DNA of 64,000 bases from Prevotella sp. (GTDB taxonomy: Bacteria > Bacteroidota > Bacteroidia > Bacteroidales > Bacteroidaceae), in the NCBI GenBank assembly GCA_017443345.1, contig JAFSNR010000061.1:62001-126000 (forward strand), given 5' to 3'. Position 1 is the first letter of the stretch. Every line of letters begins with the position of its first letter. The position numbers were made by a program, and so were the translations under genes. Below are positions 42,809 through 50,922 of this stretch, in pieces. The notes beneath the pieces are model-generated. The model had not been told where the DNA came from. It made no database searches and saw nothing but the letters and a program-made list of their open reading frames with translations.

Positions 42809-43741
42809 ATGATAAAGAAGCATCTGAAGGAGATTTACAGGATCATGTATCTGACCATCCGTTTCTTCACCGAGAAGCGGGTGACGGCTCAGGCAGCCGC
42901 CCTCACCTACTCCACGCTCCTTTCGATGGTCCCCATCCTCGCCGTCGTCTTCGCCATCGCCCGTGGGTTCGGCTACAACAAGTACATCGAGATCTGGTTT
43001 CGCCAGATGATGTCCTCCCAGCCACAGGTGGCCGACCTCATCGTCGACTTCGTCAATCGCTACCTCGTCCACACCCAGAGCGGTGTGTTCCTCGGCGTCG
43101 GACTGCTCTTCATGCTCTACACCGTGCTCATGCTGGTCAACAATGTCGAGGAGACCTTCAACGAGATCTGGCGTGTCAGCAATGCCCGTCCCCTCATGCG
43201 GTCGCTCGTCAACTACCTCGCCATGTTCTTCGTCTGCCCTATCGTCATCCTCGTGTCGATGGGACTCTCCATCTTCATGGCCACCGTCGCCGATGCAGTG
43301 GAACGTTTCGCGCTGCTGTCCTCGGCCGTTCGCCTGCTGCTCGACGTGTCCCCCTTCCTGCTCATGTCGCTGCTCTTCGTGCTGCTCTTCGTCTATATGC
43401 CCAATACGAAGGTCAAGTGGTCGTGCGCCATCATCCCAGGCATCCTCGCAGGCGGAGCCATGCACCTCCTCCAGCTGTTCTACATCTACTCGCAGATCTG
43501 GGTGACCGGCTATAACGCCATCTACGGCTCCTTTGCCGCCCTGCCCCTGTTCATGCTCTGGGTACAGATCTCGTGGACCATCTGCCTCTTCGGCGCCCAG
43601 CTCACCTACACCAATCAGAACCTCAACCGCTTCGGCATCAACCTCGAGCCCATCGACATCCATCCCAAGGTCGACATGACCGACGACGAGCTCAGCGATG
43701 CCGCCACCCAACTCTACTCCGACCGCATCGATTCACTCTAA
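42809..43741 (+). CDS. YihY/BrkB-family membrane protein
   Basis: The 310-residue protein has about six transmembrane helices. It carries the YihY signature AAALTYSTLLSMVPILAVVF near the N-terminus, then EETFNEIWRV, MPNTKVKWSCAIIPGILAGG and YNAIYGSFAALPLFMLWVQI. The family was once called ribonuclease BN by mistake; members are inner-membrane proteins of uncertain role. The ATG at 42809 (MIKKHLKEIY) is preferred to a TTG 6 bp upstream. It follows rnpB by 31 bp and ends at a clear terminator. Base composition here is notably GC-rich. Confidence 0.93.
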   Translation: MIKKHLKEIYRIMYLTIRFFTEKRVTAQAAALTYSTLLSMVPILAVVFAIARGFGYNKYIEIWFRQMMSSQPQVADLIVDFVNRYLVHTQSGVFLGVGLLFMLYTVLMLVNNVEETFNEIWRVSNARPLMRSLVNYLAMFFVCPIVILVSMGLSIFMATVADAVERFALLSSAVRLLLDVSPFLLMSLLFVLLFVYMPNTKVKWSCAIIPGILAGGAMHLLQLFYIYSQIWVTGYNAIYGSFAALPLFMLWVQISWTICLFGAQLTYTNQNLNRFGINLEPIDIHPKVDMTDDELSDAATQLYSDRIDSL

Positions 43742-43750
43742 ATAAAAACA

Positions 43751-43780
43751 ATCCCTCTCGATGTGAGAGGGATCATTTTT
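43751..43780. terminator. Terminator of the YihY-family gene
   Basis: ATCCCTCTC (43751-43759) pairs with GAGAGGGAT (43765-43773), followed by CATTTTT; it sits between convergent genes. Confidence 0.85.
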
Positions 43781-44283
43781 CAAGCTTTCAAGAAGGCTAT
43801 ACGCCTGCGATTATCCCTAGGTCTTACTGCGAAGTGCAGCCAACACGTGGAGCCATGCTGTTCTAATAGCAGTTCATCGAACTCTTGCTTCGTACCATCA
43901 GCGATGTCCAACAAGATCGACGCATATCGTATCATCTGCTCCTTCCCCGCGCAGAGGATATCCACCGCACAACCTATCAAATGATTACTATTAGCTGCCC
44001 CGCCTGCCAATTTGTTTACCGCTGGCGATCGATACCCCGAATTAATGATGATCGGCTCCACATTCTTGGAAGATTCATAATCCTCCCCAGGCTCTAAGCA
44101 ATACAGCGTATTATAACTATATCGCAGATCCTCCAGCCAATTCTCGCAAATCCGCTTCAGATTCTCAATCTCCACATGACTCGGAATATTCCCATCCTCC
44201 GTCTTGTGCTTTGTTTTTGTAAGTTCTCCAAGCTGAAAATGCTCAGAGAGTTTCACTTGCTTATTAATTTCTATACTAATCAT
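43780..44283 (-). CDS. M15A-type peptidase
   Basis: The 167-residue protein has the M15A pattern: SGYRSPAVNKLAGGAANSNH, then NHLIGCAVDI (H-x6-D zinc ligands) and CWLHFAVRP (third ligand histidine). It has a longer N-terminal helix region than the copy at 20208. It probably cuts peptidoglycan peptides, as in phage endolysins or D-Ala-D-Ala carboxypeptidases; no signal peptide is visible. It is the last gene of the minus-strand accessory cluster and follows the DUF3987 gene after 45 bp of GTTAGATT-type tandem repeats (44289-44330). Confidence 0.85.
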   Translation of the reverse strand: MISIEINKQVKLSEHFQLGELTKTKHKTEDGNIPSHVEIENLKRICENWLEDLRYSYNTLYCLEPGEDYESSKNVEPIIINSGYRSPAVNKLAGGAANSNHLIGCAVDILCAGKEQMIRYASILLDIADGTKQEFDELLLEQHGSTCWLHFAVRPRDNRRRIAFLKA

Positions 44284-44328
44284 CTGTAAACTTTAAACTA
44301 AATTGTTAGATTGTTAGATTGTTAGATT

Positions 44329-46998
44329 TTAAACTATCAGGCATATCTTCTTATATTTGCCCTTGTTGACACCTTCGTTGATAGGCTTCGCCAGATTCTG
44401 ATCCAACAGACGCTTTATTTTCATATAAGCACCATTCTTATTCTTATATGCAAAGCAGGTGGTGACATCATCCAAAGTAAAGATCTCTGGCAATAGATTG
44501 AATCCAGAAACAGTTTTTTGGTAGTGTCGCTTTCCAGAAATCTGCACATCGCTGTTCATGTCGTCAAAATACTTCTCAGCCATGACTCCGAAGAAATGCT
44601 GCTGCGTGGCATACTGGATACGAGCAATGAGTTCACAGAGCTTCCAGTCTGTATCATCCACCTCATACTCTCCAATCCAATGGTTATTCTCCATATGGAG
44701 CTTGTCCCAATGACGCATATCGATGAAGGGCGCTGCATAGTTGAGAGCATGATATGGTACTCGCTTCAACATCAATTCGTTGGCTTCACTGTCATCCTCA
44801 GCACAATCATCCATGCGATTCTTCGTCCAATCATAGAGCTTCTTCACCAGAGGCCAAAGAGGCAATTCGCCATAACGGGAGTCCAGACGAAATGCCCAGG
44901 TCTTCATACGGTCCAGACGTGCCCAATCGATACGCTCTTTATCCTCAAAGTCGATCATCTCGTAATTGGTCTTAGGCATTGGGATCACTGCGAGTCGCGT
45001 GGAGAGTCCAGATCCGAAATTGCGCTCATTCACTTTCTTTTTGAGAGCGATGGGCGTTCCTGTATAGATATAGTTCCACGTCACATTGAACTTATCCACC
45101 GGCGAATCCGAGTTCTGATACATCTGGCCATCCTTCTCATTATGAAAGGCTTTCAGCTCCATAGCCTGCTTGTTGATCCACGAGCCACCACTTTGCAGCG
45201 TGATCGAATTATCGAGCTCCGTATCAAAAGTAAACATATGCAGCTGGATATCTTTTCCATCAACAATCTCCTTGGCATTCAGCATGTCCTGAATCAGCTG
45301 ACCATTAGAAGTACGAGCCGGATGAATACGGATGATACCCTGAGGCTTATCCTTACCCTCCTTATTAGCCGCTTTCTTCTTTTGATCCTGCTTATAGCGA
45401 TTCAATGCCGCCAATCCAGCCTTATCAGCCGCTTCTATAGGTGCTGAGAGGATCTCAATAATATCCTCTGCCATGGACTTATTCGAAGCTGGATGACCAA
45501 TAATATATAAGGAGCAATTGAGTCTGCGCTCATTCTGCGGACGATGATAGAATCGATACCACGTACGAGTCATCAGAGTCATGGCAGTACCACCACCCAC
45601 AAACAGCGCAGCAGGATACTGGCTCTTCTTCAACCCTTCACAAATATCCTTCAACAGTGGAAACTCCGGAAAGAGCGCTTCAATCTCTTCACCCCAACCC
45701 ATCAGCATCTTCTGCATCCTATTTTCGCACAACGGGTACAGTCCCTGTTGTGAGATTTCGCCCACAAGATCGCTATAGGTTTTACCAGTTATTGTCTCGA
45801 TGGCAGCCTGCATAAGCTTGCTGGGATAAGGCTTCGAGGTACTTTCTTCCCTCTTGGCCATCTGTTTGGCTGCGCTTTCCACCGTCTGCGCCACGTTCTC
45901 ATCGCGCTCATCGATAATCTCCTGCACCCAGGGCTGAGCCTCCACGATACGCTGCACTTTGGTCTTATCCCCATCGAGCATGATGAGCAGATCTGTAGCG
46001 AGCTTAAGACTCTCCTTGTGTCTGTTTGAATCAGCCTCGCATGGCAGCTTATCAGCATAACGCTGATCAATAATGCTTTGAATCTCATACCCATGCCATT
46101 TTAGCGATACTGCGCCAGCATCCACATTCCCGAAAGGCGAAGCCCCTTGTTCAGCATTTTGAGTGGCCACAGGAGCAGCCTGAACGCTGCTATGAGAATC
46201 AGCCCTGCTATCAGAAGGGAATTTGTGATTAATTGGTTGAGTCTTTTTGTCCCGATATTGGGGAGTAAATTTCTTGTCAAATTCTTCATCGTAATAATTG
46301 AATAAAAGATCTTCGTTAATGTAAAGTATATCCTCCTCTTTAGGAGCAAAAGAGTTACGAGTGGCATCGATGCAACTTTCATCAGGCTGATAGCCCAATT
46401 TTTGAGCAAATACAATCTGATTGTCTGCTAAGTTACCATCCTTGATATCAGCCGTAAAGACGATTCTACATCCATAACCACTGCTGGTAATGTGCATCAG
46501 CGCCACGCGCGCCATCAACTCTTCATTCTCCCGCAGTTGATACCAGATCTGCATCGGATTTTCCACATGATCAATGTCGAGCATCACCAAGCCATTCAGA
46601 TGACAGTCTGCCAATCTGCGATGACGAAAAGGTGCTCCTTTCCCAGTAGACGTTTCATCGAATTCTCTACAGCTATATATAAAAGCGGTGGAGTTATCCT
46701 TAATCTCCTGAGCAAAAGCCAGCAGTTTCTCTGCATCGCTTTTCTTCTCCCAGGCCTCTTTGGCAGACTTCTTCTTCAGATTCTGCTTCTTCAACAGGAA
46801 CTTCTGGTAATCCGCATTGTTGAGCCATGTTTGAATCGCTGCAACCCCTAGAGTCTTCGATGCATCGACAGCAGCGAGAATCGCCCTGCGAGCATCAATG
46901 CGCCAAGCCGTATTCGGCTTTTTCACCTGCTCCCAGAACACTTCCTTTGTACAAGGAAGTGCCTGAGAGAAATGAGTATTTTCTTGGTATGTAAACAT
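44329..46998 (-). CDS. Primase/helicase-like protein (BT4734-like N-terminus + DUF3987)
   Basis: The 889-residue protein has an N-terminal primase-polymerase-like region of the BT4734/VirE-N type (RRLADCHLNGLVMLDIDHVE and MHITSSGYGCRIVFTADI, acidic metal-binding strand). A DUF3987 ATPase-like domain follows (VGGGTAMTLMTRTWYRF and SLYIIGHPASNKSMAEDIIE; the last is a P-loop-like GHPASNKS). It may prime or unwind DNA for a mobile element. This protein family is a regular member of Bacteroidota islands with HU-like proteins, smalltalk and peptidoglycan hydrolases. It is the largest gene of the cluster; no integrase accompanies it. Confidence 0.85.
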   Translation of the reverse strand: MFTYQENTHFSQALPCTKEVFWEQVKKPNTAWRIDARRAILAAVDASKTLGVAAIQTWLNNADYQKFLLKKQNLKKKSAKEAWEKKSDAEKLLAFAQEIKDNSTAFIYSCREFDETSTGKGAPFRHRRLADCHLNGLVMLDIDHVENPMQIWYQLRENEELMARVALMHITSSGYGCRIVFTADIKDGNLADNQIVFAQKLGYQPDESCIDATRNSFAPKEEDILYINEDLLFNYYDEEFDKKFTPQYRDKKTQPINHKFPSDSRADSHSSVQAAPVATQNAEQGASPFGNVDAGAVSLKWHGYEIQSIIDQRYADKLPCEADSNRHKESLKLATDLLIMLDGDKTKVQRIVEAQPWVQEIIDERDENVAQTVESAAKQMAKREESTSKPYPSKLMQAAIETITGKTYSDLVGEISQQGLYPLCENRMQKMLMGWGEEIEALFPEFPLLKDICEGLKKSQYPAALFVGGGTAMTLMTRTWYRFYHRPQNERRLNCSLYIIGHPASNKSMAEDIIEILSAPIEAADKAGLAALNRYKQDQKKKAANKEGKDKPQGIIRIHPARTSNGQLIQDMLNAKEIVDGKDIQLHMFTFDTELDNSITLQSGGSWINKQAMELKAFHNEKDGQMYQNSDSPVDKFNVTWNYIYTGTPIALKKKVNERNFGSGLSTRLAVIPMPKTNYEMIDFEDKERIDWARLDRMKTWAFRLDSRYGELPLWPLVKKLYDWTKNRMDDCAEDDSEANELMLKRVPYHALNYAAPFIDMRHWDKLHMENNHWIGEYEVDDTDWKLCELIARIQYATQQHFFGVMAEKYFDDMNSDVQISGKRHYQKTVSGFNLLPEIFTLDDVTTCFAYKNKNGAYMKIKRLLDQNLAKPINEGVNKGKYKKICLIV

Positions 46999-47077
46999 TC
47001 AGTTTTCTTTTTGACATAGTAACATAAGAACAATATATTTGTTAATCTGTTACTCTGTCTTATTATTGATACTATGT

Positions 47078-47365
47078 CTAAAGAGTTTGAATATCAGTGA
47101 TATAGAAGCTGTTCTCATGTCGATCGTTATTATCGCCCCATGTGCGATGCTTCCAGAATCCCTTAACGATGTATGGCATGCCCTGCTGGAACTGCGTATC
47201 GCGGTTCTTGCTCGCAGCCTCGCCTGTCAATTCTCCATAGATCGTGTCACCGCCACGTTTGAGTACGAATCCACGACTCTTAAAATACTCAGTTGTACCA
47301 TCCTGACGTTGATACTGGCGCTCAGAGTATGCGCCCACCTCTACTACTGTTACTAATAATTCCAT
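47078..47365 (-). CDS. Small OB-fold-like protein of unknown function
   Basis: The 95-residue protein is predominantly beta: MELLVTVVEVGAYSERQYQR, FKSRGFVLKRGGDTIYGELT, then GMPYIVKGFWKHRTWGDNND. The strand pattern recalls small single-stranded-DNA-binding OB-folds, and the position just upstream of a primase/helicase-like gene suggests a replication accessory role. I do not recognise a named family, so this is inference from pattern and position. GTTCT-type tandem repeats (47366-47413) separate it from the gene upstream. Confidence 0.55.
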   Translation of the reverse strand: MELLVTVVEVGAYSERQYQRQDGTTEYFKSRGFVLKRGGDTIYGELTGEAASKNRDTQFQQGMPYIVKGFWKHRTWGDNNDRHENSFYITDIQTL

Positions 47366-47419
47366 TTTTTACCTTTTTAATTTCTCATTATCTCATTATC
47401 TCATTTTCTAAATATCGCA

Positions 47420-47737
47420 TCAAATGCGATCTAAGAGTTCTTCCACCTCCAGCGCCCCCATGGCGTCCTTCAGGTCGCGATGCATCGCTACATTCACCAG
47501 TCTGAACCCGAGCTCCTTCTTCACCGAGTTGTAGAACTTGATACGCGTTGCACTCTCCTTCAACCAACCGTTCTCTAGTTGTCGGATGATACGATCCTTC
47601 TTCTTCCTACTCAGGCGATTGTAGGCGTTGAACACAATCTTGCCAGTCTTGTTACACTTGTGCAGAGAACCCTCTACATACTTACCACTCTCCAGGCTCT
47701 TCAAAGCCTCTTCTGAAATTTCAATGTACTTTTTCAT
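47420..47737 (-). CDS. Basic protein of unknown function
   Basis: The 105-residue protein is rich in lysine and arginine (FNAYNRLSRKKKDRIIRQLE, WLKESATRIKFYNSVKKELG) and begins with a short acidic helix. The charge pattern would suit nucleic-acid binding. It has no recognised family. It is one of the small genes between the sigma-like and primase-like genes and is bounded on both sides by short tandem-repeat junctions. Confidence 0.6.
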   Translation of the reverse strand: MKKYIEISEEALKSLESGKYVEGSLHKCNKTGKIVFNAYNRLSRKKKDRIIRQLENGWLKESATRIKFYNSVKKELGFRLVNVAMHRDLKDAMGALEVEELLDRI

Positions 47738-47740
47738 TAC

Positions 47741-47826
47741 TCAATATTTAATCTTTAATGCTTAATGTTCTTCAATTTTTCAATTCTTCAATCCTTCAAT
47801 TCTTAATGTTCTTCAATTCTTCAATT
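47741..47826 (-). repeat. TTCAATTC-type tandem-repeat junction
   Basis: About 86 bp of TTCAATTCTTCAATCC-like units between two minus-strand genes. The last codons of the 295-residue gene (EQLKN) are encoded within it. Confidence 0.6.
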
Positions 47827-48700
47827 GTTCAAACATGGTTTCAAACAGTGCCAAGCTCTGTGGCAGAACCTGAGGGATATCCATTCTTGATGGCTTCAGC
47901 ACCGTGTTCAGCTGCTGATAGGCATCCCAATAACTAATATGCTCGTCATGACGCATCAGCGCAATCAACTGCTCAGAGGTTTCATTGATCTGAGAGGAGT
48001 TCAGCGGATAAGGCTGAGAAATGCGAAGTACATCGTTGTTCGTGTCATGGAGGATTCGCTTCTCAACCAATACTCCAATCAGCTTCAGCATGTCATCGCG
48101 AGTAAACTCCGCATTCTTCAGAGCCGCCATGCGCTCGCGGCGCACCTTCTGGTAAGGCTCATAATCATCTGCCCACTGCTCGATGCGAGCAAGAACCATC
48201 TCGAGTGTGTACTTGTCTTTGCGACTCTGCCCTGAGTAGCATGTGTAATTGCTGACCACATCCTGCGCCCCGAGAATCGTCTGGTTATGGCATACTTTCA
48301 CCATCGGGCCGATACCGAACTGGATTCCCTTCTGATGATAAGCACCTCCAAGACAAGTCACGATGTCGTCAGTCTCGTCACACCGAATCTCGATGTTGGC
48401 ATAAACGCGGCGCAGCAAATGAGCCTCGATAGCCCTTTCACCAAACTTCTCCTCCAACTGAGGAAGCAACGTCACACCAGGCCTCTTCGAATCACGATTC
48501 GCAGCAGCGAAGATCTCCTGAACCACGGGCTTCAACCCTCGTTTCTCAAAGATCTCCAGCACCTGTTGAATCAGGGCGAAGTGATAGATTCCTCCAACGG
48601 GATCCCCCGTAGGCAGGTTTTCATGATAGCTCCTTTCGAGCTCTTCGAGCGTCAGCACCTGCACTGGCTGCTCTGCAAAATTCAGTTTTCTTTCTGTCAT
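47813..48700 (-). CDS. Phage-type protein of unknown function, DUF932-like
   Basis: The 295-residue protein resembles the DUF932 group of phage and plasmid proteins in its middle: RRVYANIEIRCDETDDIVTC, QFGIGPMVKVCHNQTILGAQ, VSNYTCYS. The C-terminal third is helical. DUF932 proteins are common on Bacteroidota mobile elements, with no settled biochemical function. Its end lies in a repeat junction, and it is followed upstream by the sigma-like gene. The family link is made by eye and should be treated as tentative. Confidence 0.55.
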   Translation of the reverse strand: MTERKLNFAEQPVQVLTLEELERSYHENLPTGDPVGGIYHFALIQQVLEIFEKRGLKPVVQEIFAAANRDSKRPGVTLLPQLEEKFGERAIEAHLLRRVYANIEIRCDETDDIVTCLGGAYHQKGIQFGIGPMVKVCHNQTILGAQDVVSNYTCYSGQSRKDKYTLEMVLARIEQWADDYEPYQKVRRERMAALKNAEFTRDDMLKLIGVLVEKRILHDTNNDVLRISQPYPLNSSQINETSEQLIALMRHDEHISYWDAYQQLNTVLKPSRMDIPQVLPQSLALFETMFEQLKN

Positions 48701-48729
48701 TGTTTTTTATTATTTAATTTTTCAATTCT

Positions 48730-49212
48730 TCATTGTAAGCAACCTTTAAGTCGTTGTATTTCCGAATAGATACTGATGACGTTATCGTCATTGGCCAGAG
48801 GACCTTCAGGCACGCAAATCTCAAAGGAATATTCCGCGATGCTCTGACAATAGTCTATGTTAATAGCCTTTTTGATACGATTCCGAATCGAGTGCTGCAC
48901 TTTTATCTTTGTCAACAGCCCATCCTTTGTGCTTCTTTCAAAAGCGCCGTATGCACCCAGGATTCCCTCATTGATCAGATCGAGCATCTGCAGATTCTTG
49001 GCCTTGCCTTTGTTGCAGTAAGCCACGAATATAATATAAGGTATAAAGTCCTCCACGAGTTTCTGAACAGACTCCGGCAGGAATCTCGTCTGCAGATAAT
49101 GATCCTTCTCCTTCTTCGTCAGACGCTTCATCTTCTCCACGTCCTTCACAAACGCCATCATATTCGGATCCCTCGCCTCCTTCATCTCCTGTATAATATG
49201 CTTGTATTTCAT
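48730..49212 (-). CDS. Sigma-70 region-2-like protein lacking region 4
   Basis: This 160-residue protein contains FIPYIIFVAYCNKGKAKNLQ and MLDLINEGILGAYGAFERST, the sigma region 2.1-2.3 pattern (compare [16 protein letters not shown] and [15 protein letters not shown] in RpoD). A basic helix IRNRIKKAINIDYCQSI follows. No region 4 helix-turn-helix follows: the C-terminus is only about 40 residues and polar. It may bind core RNA polymerase without reading a -33 box, or serve as an anti-sigma-like decoy. It is flanked by small accessory genes in an island. Confidence 0.75.
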   Translation of the reverse strand: MKYKHIIQEMKEARDPNMMAFVKDVEKMKRLTKKEKDHYLQTRFLPESVQKLVEDFIPYIIFVAYCNKGKAKNLQMLDLINEGILGAYGAFERSTKDGLLTKIKVQHSIRNRIKKAINIDYCQSIAEYSFEICVPEGPLANDDNVISIYSEIQRLKGCLQ

Positions 49213-49255
49213 ATCTCAATTCCTCATTATCTCATTTTCTCATTATCTCATTCAT
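49213..49255 (-). repeat. CTCATTAT-type tandem-repeat junction
   Basis: TCTCATTATCTCATTT-like units between the sigma-like gene and the next minus-strand gene. The C-terminal codons of the 121-residue gene lie in it. Confidence 0.6.
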
Positions 49256-49597
49256 CGCTCTACTGCGTTCACCTTTCTTCAAGATGTTGTGCTCAAAGGC
49301 AATCATCTTATATCCCAGATCCAGTATGATGTCAGCCGCTACGACACCCGTGGTGTGCGCCGTGTGATCCTGCGAAAAGTCGCTCAGGTCGTCAGCCATC
49401 TCCACCTGCATATCCTCATCGAAGCTACGCAGCAGCTGCATAAAGTGACCTTGCAGCGCAGGGCTGATTCTGCCACGCATACAGTCCAGAATACGCTCAG
49501 CCACAGGATCCAGTGGATGCTCCGTGAGCAAGTCCTGATGAACCAGTCTCACCCCCTTTGTCATTTTTCGCACCGTTGAAAAATTTCTTCTCTTCAT
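49232..49597 (-). CDS. Helical protein of unknown function
   Basis: The 121-residue protein is mostly helical: ERILDCMRGRISPALQGHFM and QLLRSFDEDMQVEMADDLSD. Its last residues are encoded within a CTCATTAT-type repeat junction, so the stop codon may have been supplied by the repeat. It is one of the small genes upstream of the sigma-like gene; no family is recognised. Confidence 0.55.
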   Translation of the reverse strand: MKRRNFSTVRKMTKGVRLVHQDLLTEHPLDPVAERILDCMRGRISPALQGHFMQLLRSFDEDMQVEMADDLSDFSQDHTAHTTGVVAADIILDLGYKMIAFEHNILKKGERSRAMNEIMRK

Positions 49598-49690
49598 CTT
49601 TGAAGCTTTGTTTTACGTCGCCCCCTTAAGGCGACCTTTAAGTTATTATTATTGTTGTTAATTCTCAAATCACGCTGCGAAGGTAAGCAT

Positions 49691-49723
49691 AAAAAAAGGG
49701 GCAGTCTAAAAACGACTGCCCCT
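49691..49723 (-). terminator. Terminator of the 49.8-50.5 kb minus-strand operon
   Basis: AGGGGCAGTC (49697-49706) pairs with GACTGCCCCT (49714-49723), loop TAAAAAC; the seven A's at 49691-49697 give a T-run in the minus direction. Confidence 0.9.
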
Positions 49724-49780
49724 GCGCCCCTCTTTGGGTCTTTTGGGTCTCACTTTGCGCCTTTTAAGCCTTTTGAGTCT

Positions 49781-50314
49781 TTACGCGCTCTTTTGATCCA
49801 ACATTTTCTCTAATTCTTCATTTAATTTCTCGCCTAAGATACAATATTGCTTAGGCACACCGTCTCCTCTCCATTTCTCAATGTCTTTGCTGAACACATA
49901 TTTGTTGGTCAACTTCGAGACGGCATCACGGTTACATACATATCTGTTGCGCTTGATATCAGGCCAAGTTACGACTTCTTCCAGGAAATCATTTATTCTG
50001 CCCTGATATCCCCAAATCTGATAGACGGCATAGACAATAGCCCAGGACCTTCCAGACTTCCAGTTACCATTAACAAGTGTATTCACCATGGCGCGACTCA
50101 TCATCTCCTTCGTGGCTTTTCTCTCCTGAGGCGCCTTTGTCTCTGCCGGAAAATCCTTCGGCATGCCATTCACCTGCCCGACATTACTGAAGTGGAACTT
50201 CCCATCGCCATCAAGCGAGAAGTTCACGGTATCTACGTGTTCAATAAACTGACCTACTTGCGCGTTAAAATTGTACACGCGCGAACATTCTGTATTCTTA
50301 TTTTGCTGTTCCAT
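49781..50314 (-). CDS. Unknown protein with a GPVGQFIE-type N-terminal segment
   Basis: The 177-residue protein has an N-terminal segment YNFNAQVGQFIEHVDTVNFS followed by a 100-residue helical domain (MSRAMVNTLVNGNWKSGRSW, YQIWGYQGRINDFLEEVVTW). The N-terminal phrase resembles the C-terminal VFNGPVGQFIEKVDKIV of the adjacent 80-residue protein, which lies upstream and overlaps it by 17 bp (50298-50314). Such 'xGPVGQxIxxV' segments recur in short Bacteroidota accessory proteins, usually as a tag on varied domains. Function unknown. Confidence 0.55.
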   Translation of the reverse strand: MEQQNKNTECSRVYNFNAQVGQFIEHVDTVNFSLDGDGKFHFSNVGQVNGMPKDFPAETKAPQERKATKEMMSRAMVNTLVNGNWKSGRSWAIVYAVYQIWGYQGRINDFLEEVVTWPDIKRNRYVCNRDAVSKLTNKYVFSKDIEKWRGDGVPKQYCILGEKLNEELEKMLDQKSA

Positions 50315-50540
50315 TGTCTTCTACTATTTTATCAACTTTTTCAATAAACTGCCCCACGGGACCGTTAAAAACGATCCCTTCTCCAGGCTTTTGTCCATGG
50401 TAATGGTTTTCCACTTTCATGATAATGATGGCATGGGGATAATAATGCCTCATCTTTTCGATGAGAATTCTGAGCACCCGCACGCAGGATTTGTGCGGGT
50501 GCAAGAGCGCGCCGATGGGCGCATCTGTTGTTAGTTTCAT
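50298..50540 (-). CDS. Small protein of unknown function, start uncertain
   Basis: The 80-residue frame ends VFNGPVGQFIEKVDKIV, a phrase repeated in the next gene. Near its 5' end is a perfect 10-bp inverted repeat (GCACCCGCAC 50474-50483, GTGCGGGTGC 50493-50502) encoding HPHKSCVRV. The real start could be an internal ATG (MRHYYPHAIIIMKVENHYHG), in which case that hairpin would be in the leader. A minus-strand TACCTTTG promoter box lies at 50594-50601. Confidence 0.5.
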   Translation of the reverse strand: MKLTTDAPIGALLHPHKSCVRVLRILIEKMRHYYPHAIIIMKVENHYHGQKPGEGIVFNGPVGQFIEKVDKIVEDNGTAK

Positions 50541-50593
50541 AATTATGTTTTATTTTTTTATGTTTACTGACAGCGATTTTCACTGCCAGCGGC

Positions 50594-50601
50594 CAAAGGT
50601 A
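50594..50601 (-). promoter_or_regulatory. Promoter -7 box for the 50.5 kb minus-strand operon
   Basis: TACCTTTG on the minus strand, 53 bp from the ATG at 50540. Confidence 0.6.
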
Positions 50602-50684
50602 CAACAGAAGATGTCGTGGAATCGACCACACCCCCGAGAAATTAATTTTTTTTAAGAATATAATGTCCAAAAACATGTAATTCA

Positions 50685-50716
50685 TTTGGTCATTCCACAA
50701 AAAAGCCGTATCTTTG
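50685..50716 (+). promoter_or_regulatory. Upstream plus-strand promoter
   Basis: TTTG (50685-50688), 20-bp spacer, TATCTTTG (50709-50716); 40 bp ahead of the short frame at 50757. Confidence 0.75.
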
Positions 50717-50756
50717 CCCCTGAAATCTTTATTAATAACATTAAATCCAATTTACT

Positions 50757-50918
50757 ATGGACAAATTACAGATCATTTTAAATGAATGTTGCGGCCTCAT
50801 AAAGTCGTCAGAATCGTTAATGTCAGTTAAACATTTGTTTATTACTTGCGCATTAAACAAAAGTTTATTATCTTTGCAGAGTCAGAAGCGCTCTCTAATG
50901 TTTGCAACTATAGCTTAA
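50757..50918 (+). CDS. Possible small protein (53 residues)
   Basis: ATG at 50757 opens a 53-codon frame (MDKLQIILNECCGLIKSSES, ending in SLMFATIA) 40 bp after a complete promoter. The downstream promoter of the next gene lies inside it, and its composition is unremarkable, so it may only be leader sequence. No family is recognised. Confidence 0.25.
   Translation: MDKLQIILNECCGLIKSSESLMSVKHLFITCALNKSLLSLQSQKRSLMFATIA
50846..50876 (+). promoter_or_regulatory. Promoter for the 60-residue protein / DUF5053 pair
   Basis: TTG (50846-50848), 20-bp spacer, TATCTTTG (50869-50876), 46 bp upstream of the ATG at 50923. Confidence 0.7.
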
Positions 50919-50922
50919 GTGT

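Larger units (their letters stand above)
50541..50922. other. 382-bp divergent promoter interval
   Basis: It contains the minus-strand box TACCTTTG (50594-50601) and two plus-strand promoters (50685-50716 and 50846-50876). A 53-codon frame at 50757-50918 lies between the latter; see its entry. Confidence 0.65.

Noticed and set aside
42794..43711. 305-codon open frame on the minus strand
   Set aside because: It is antisense to the GC-rich YihY-family gene; the product is dominated by E, H, D and G.
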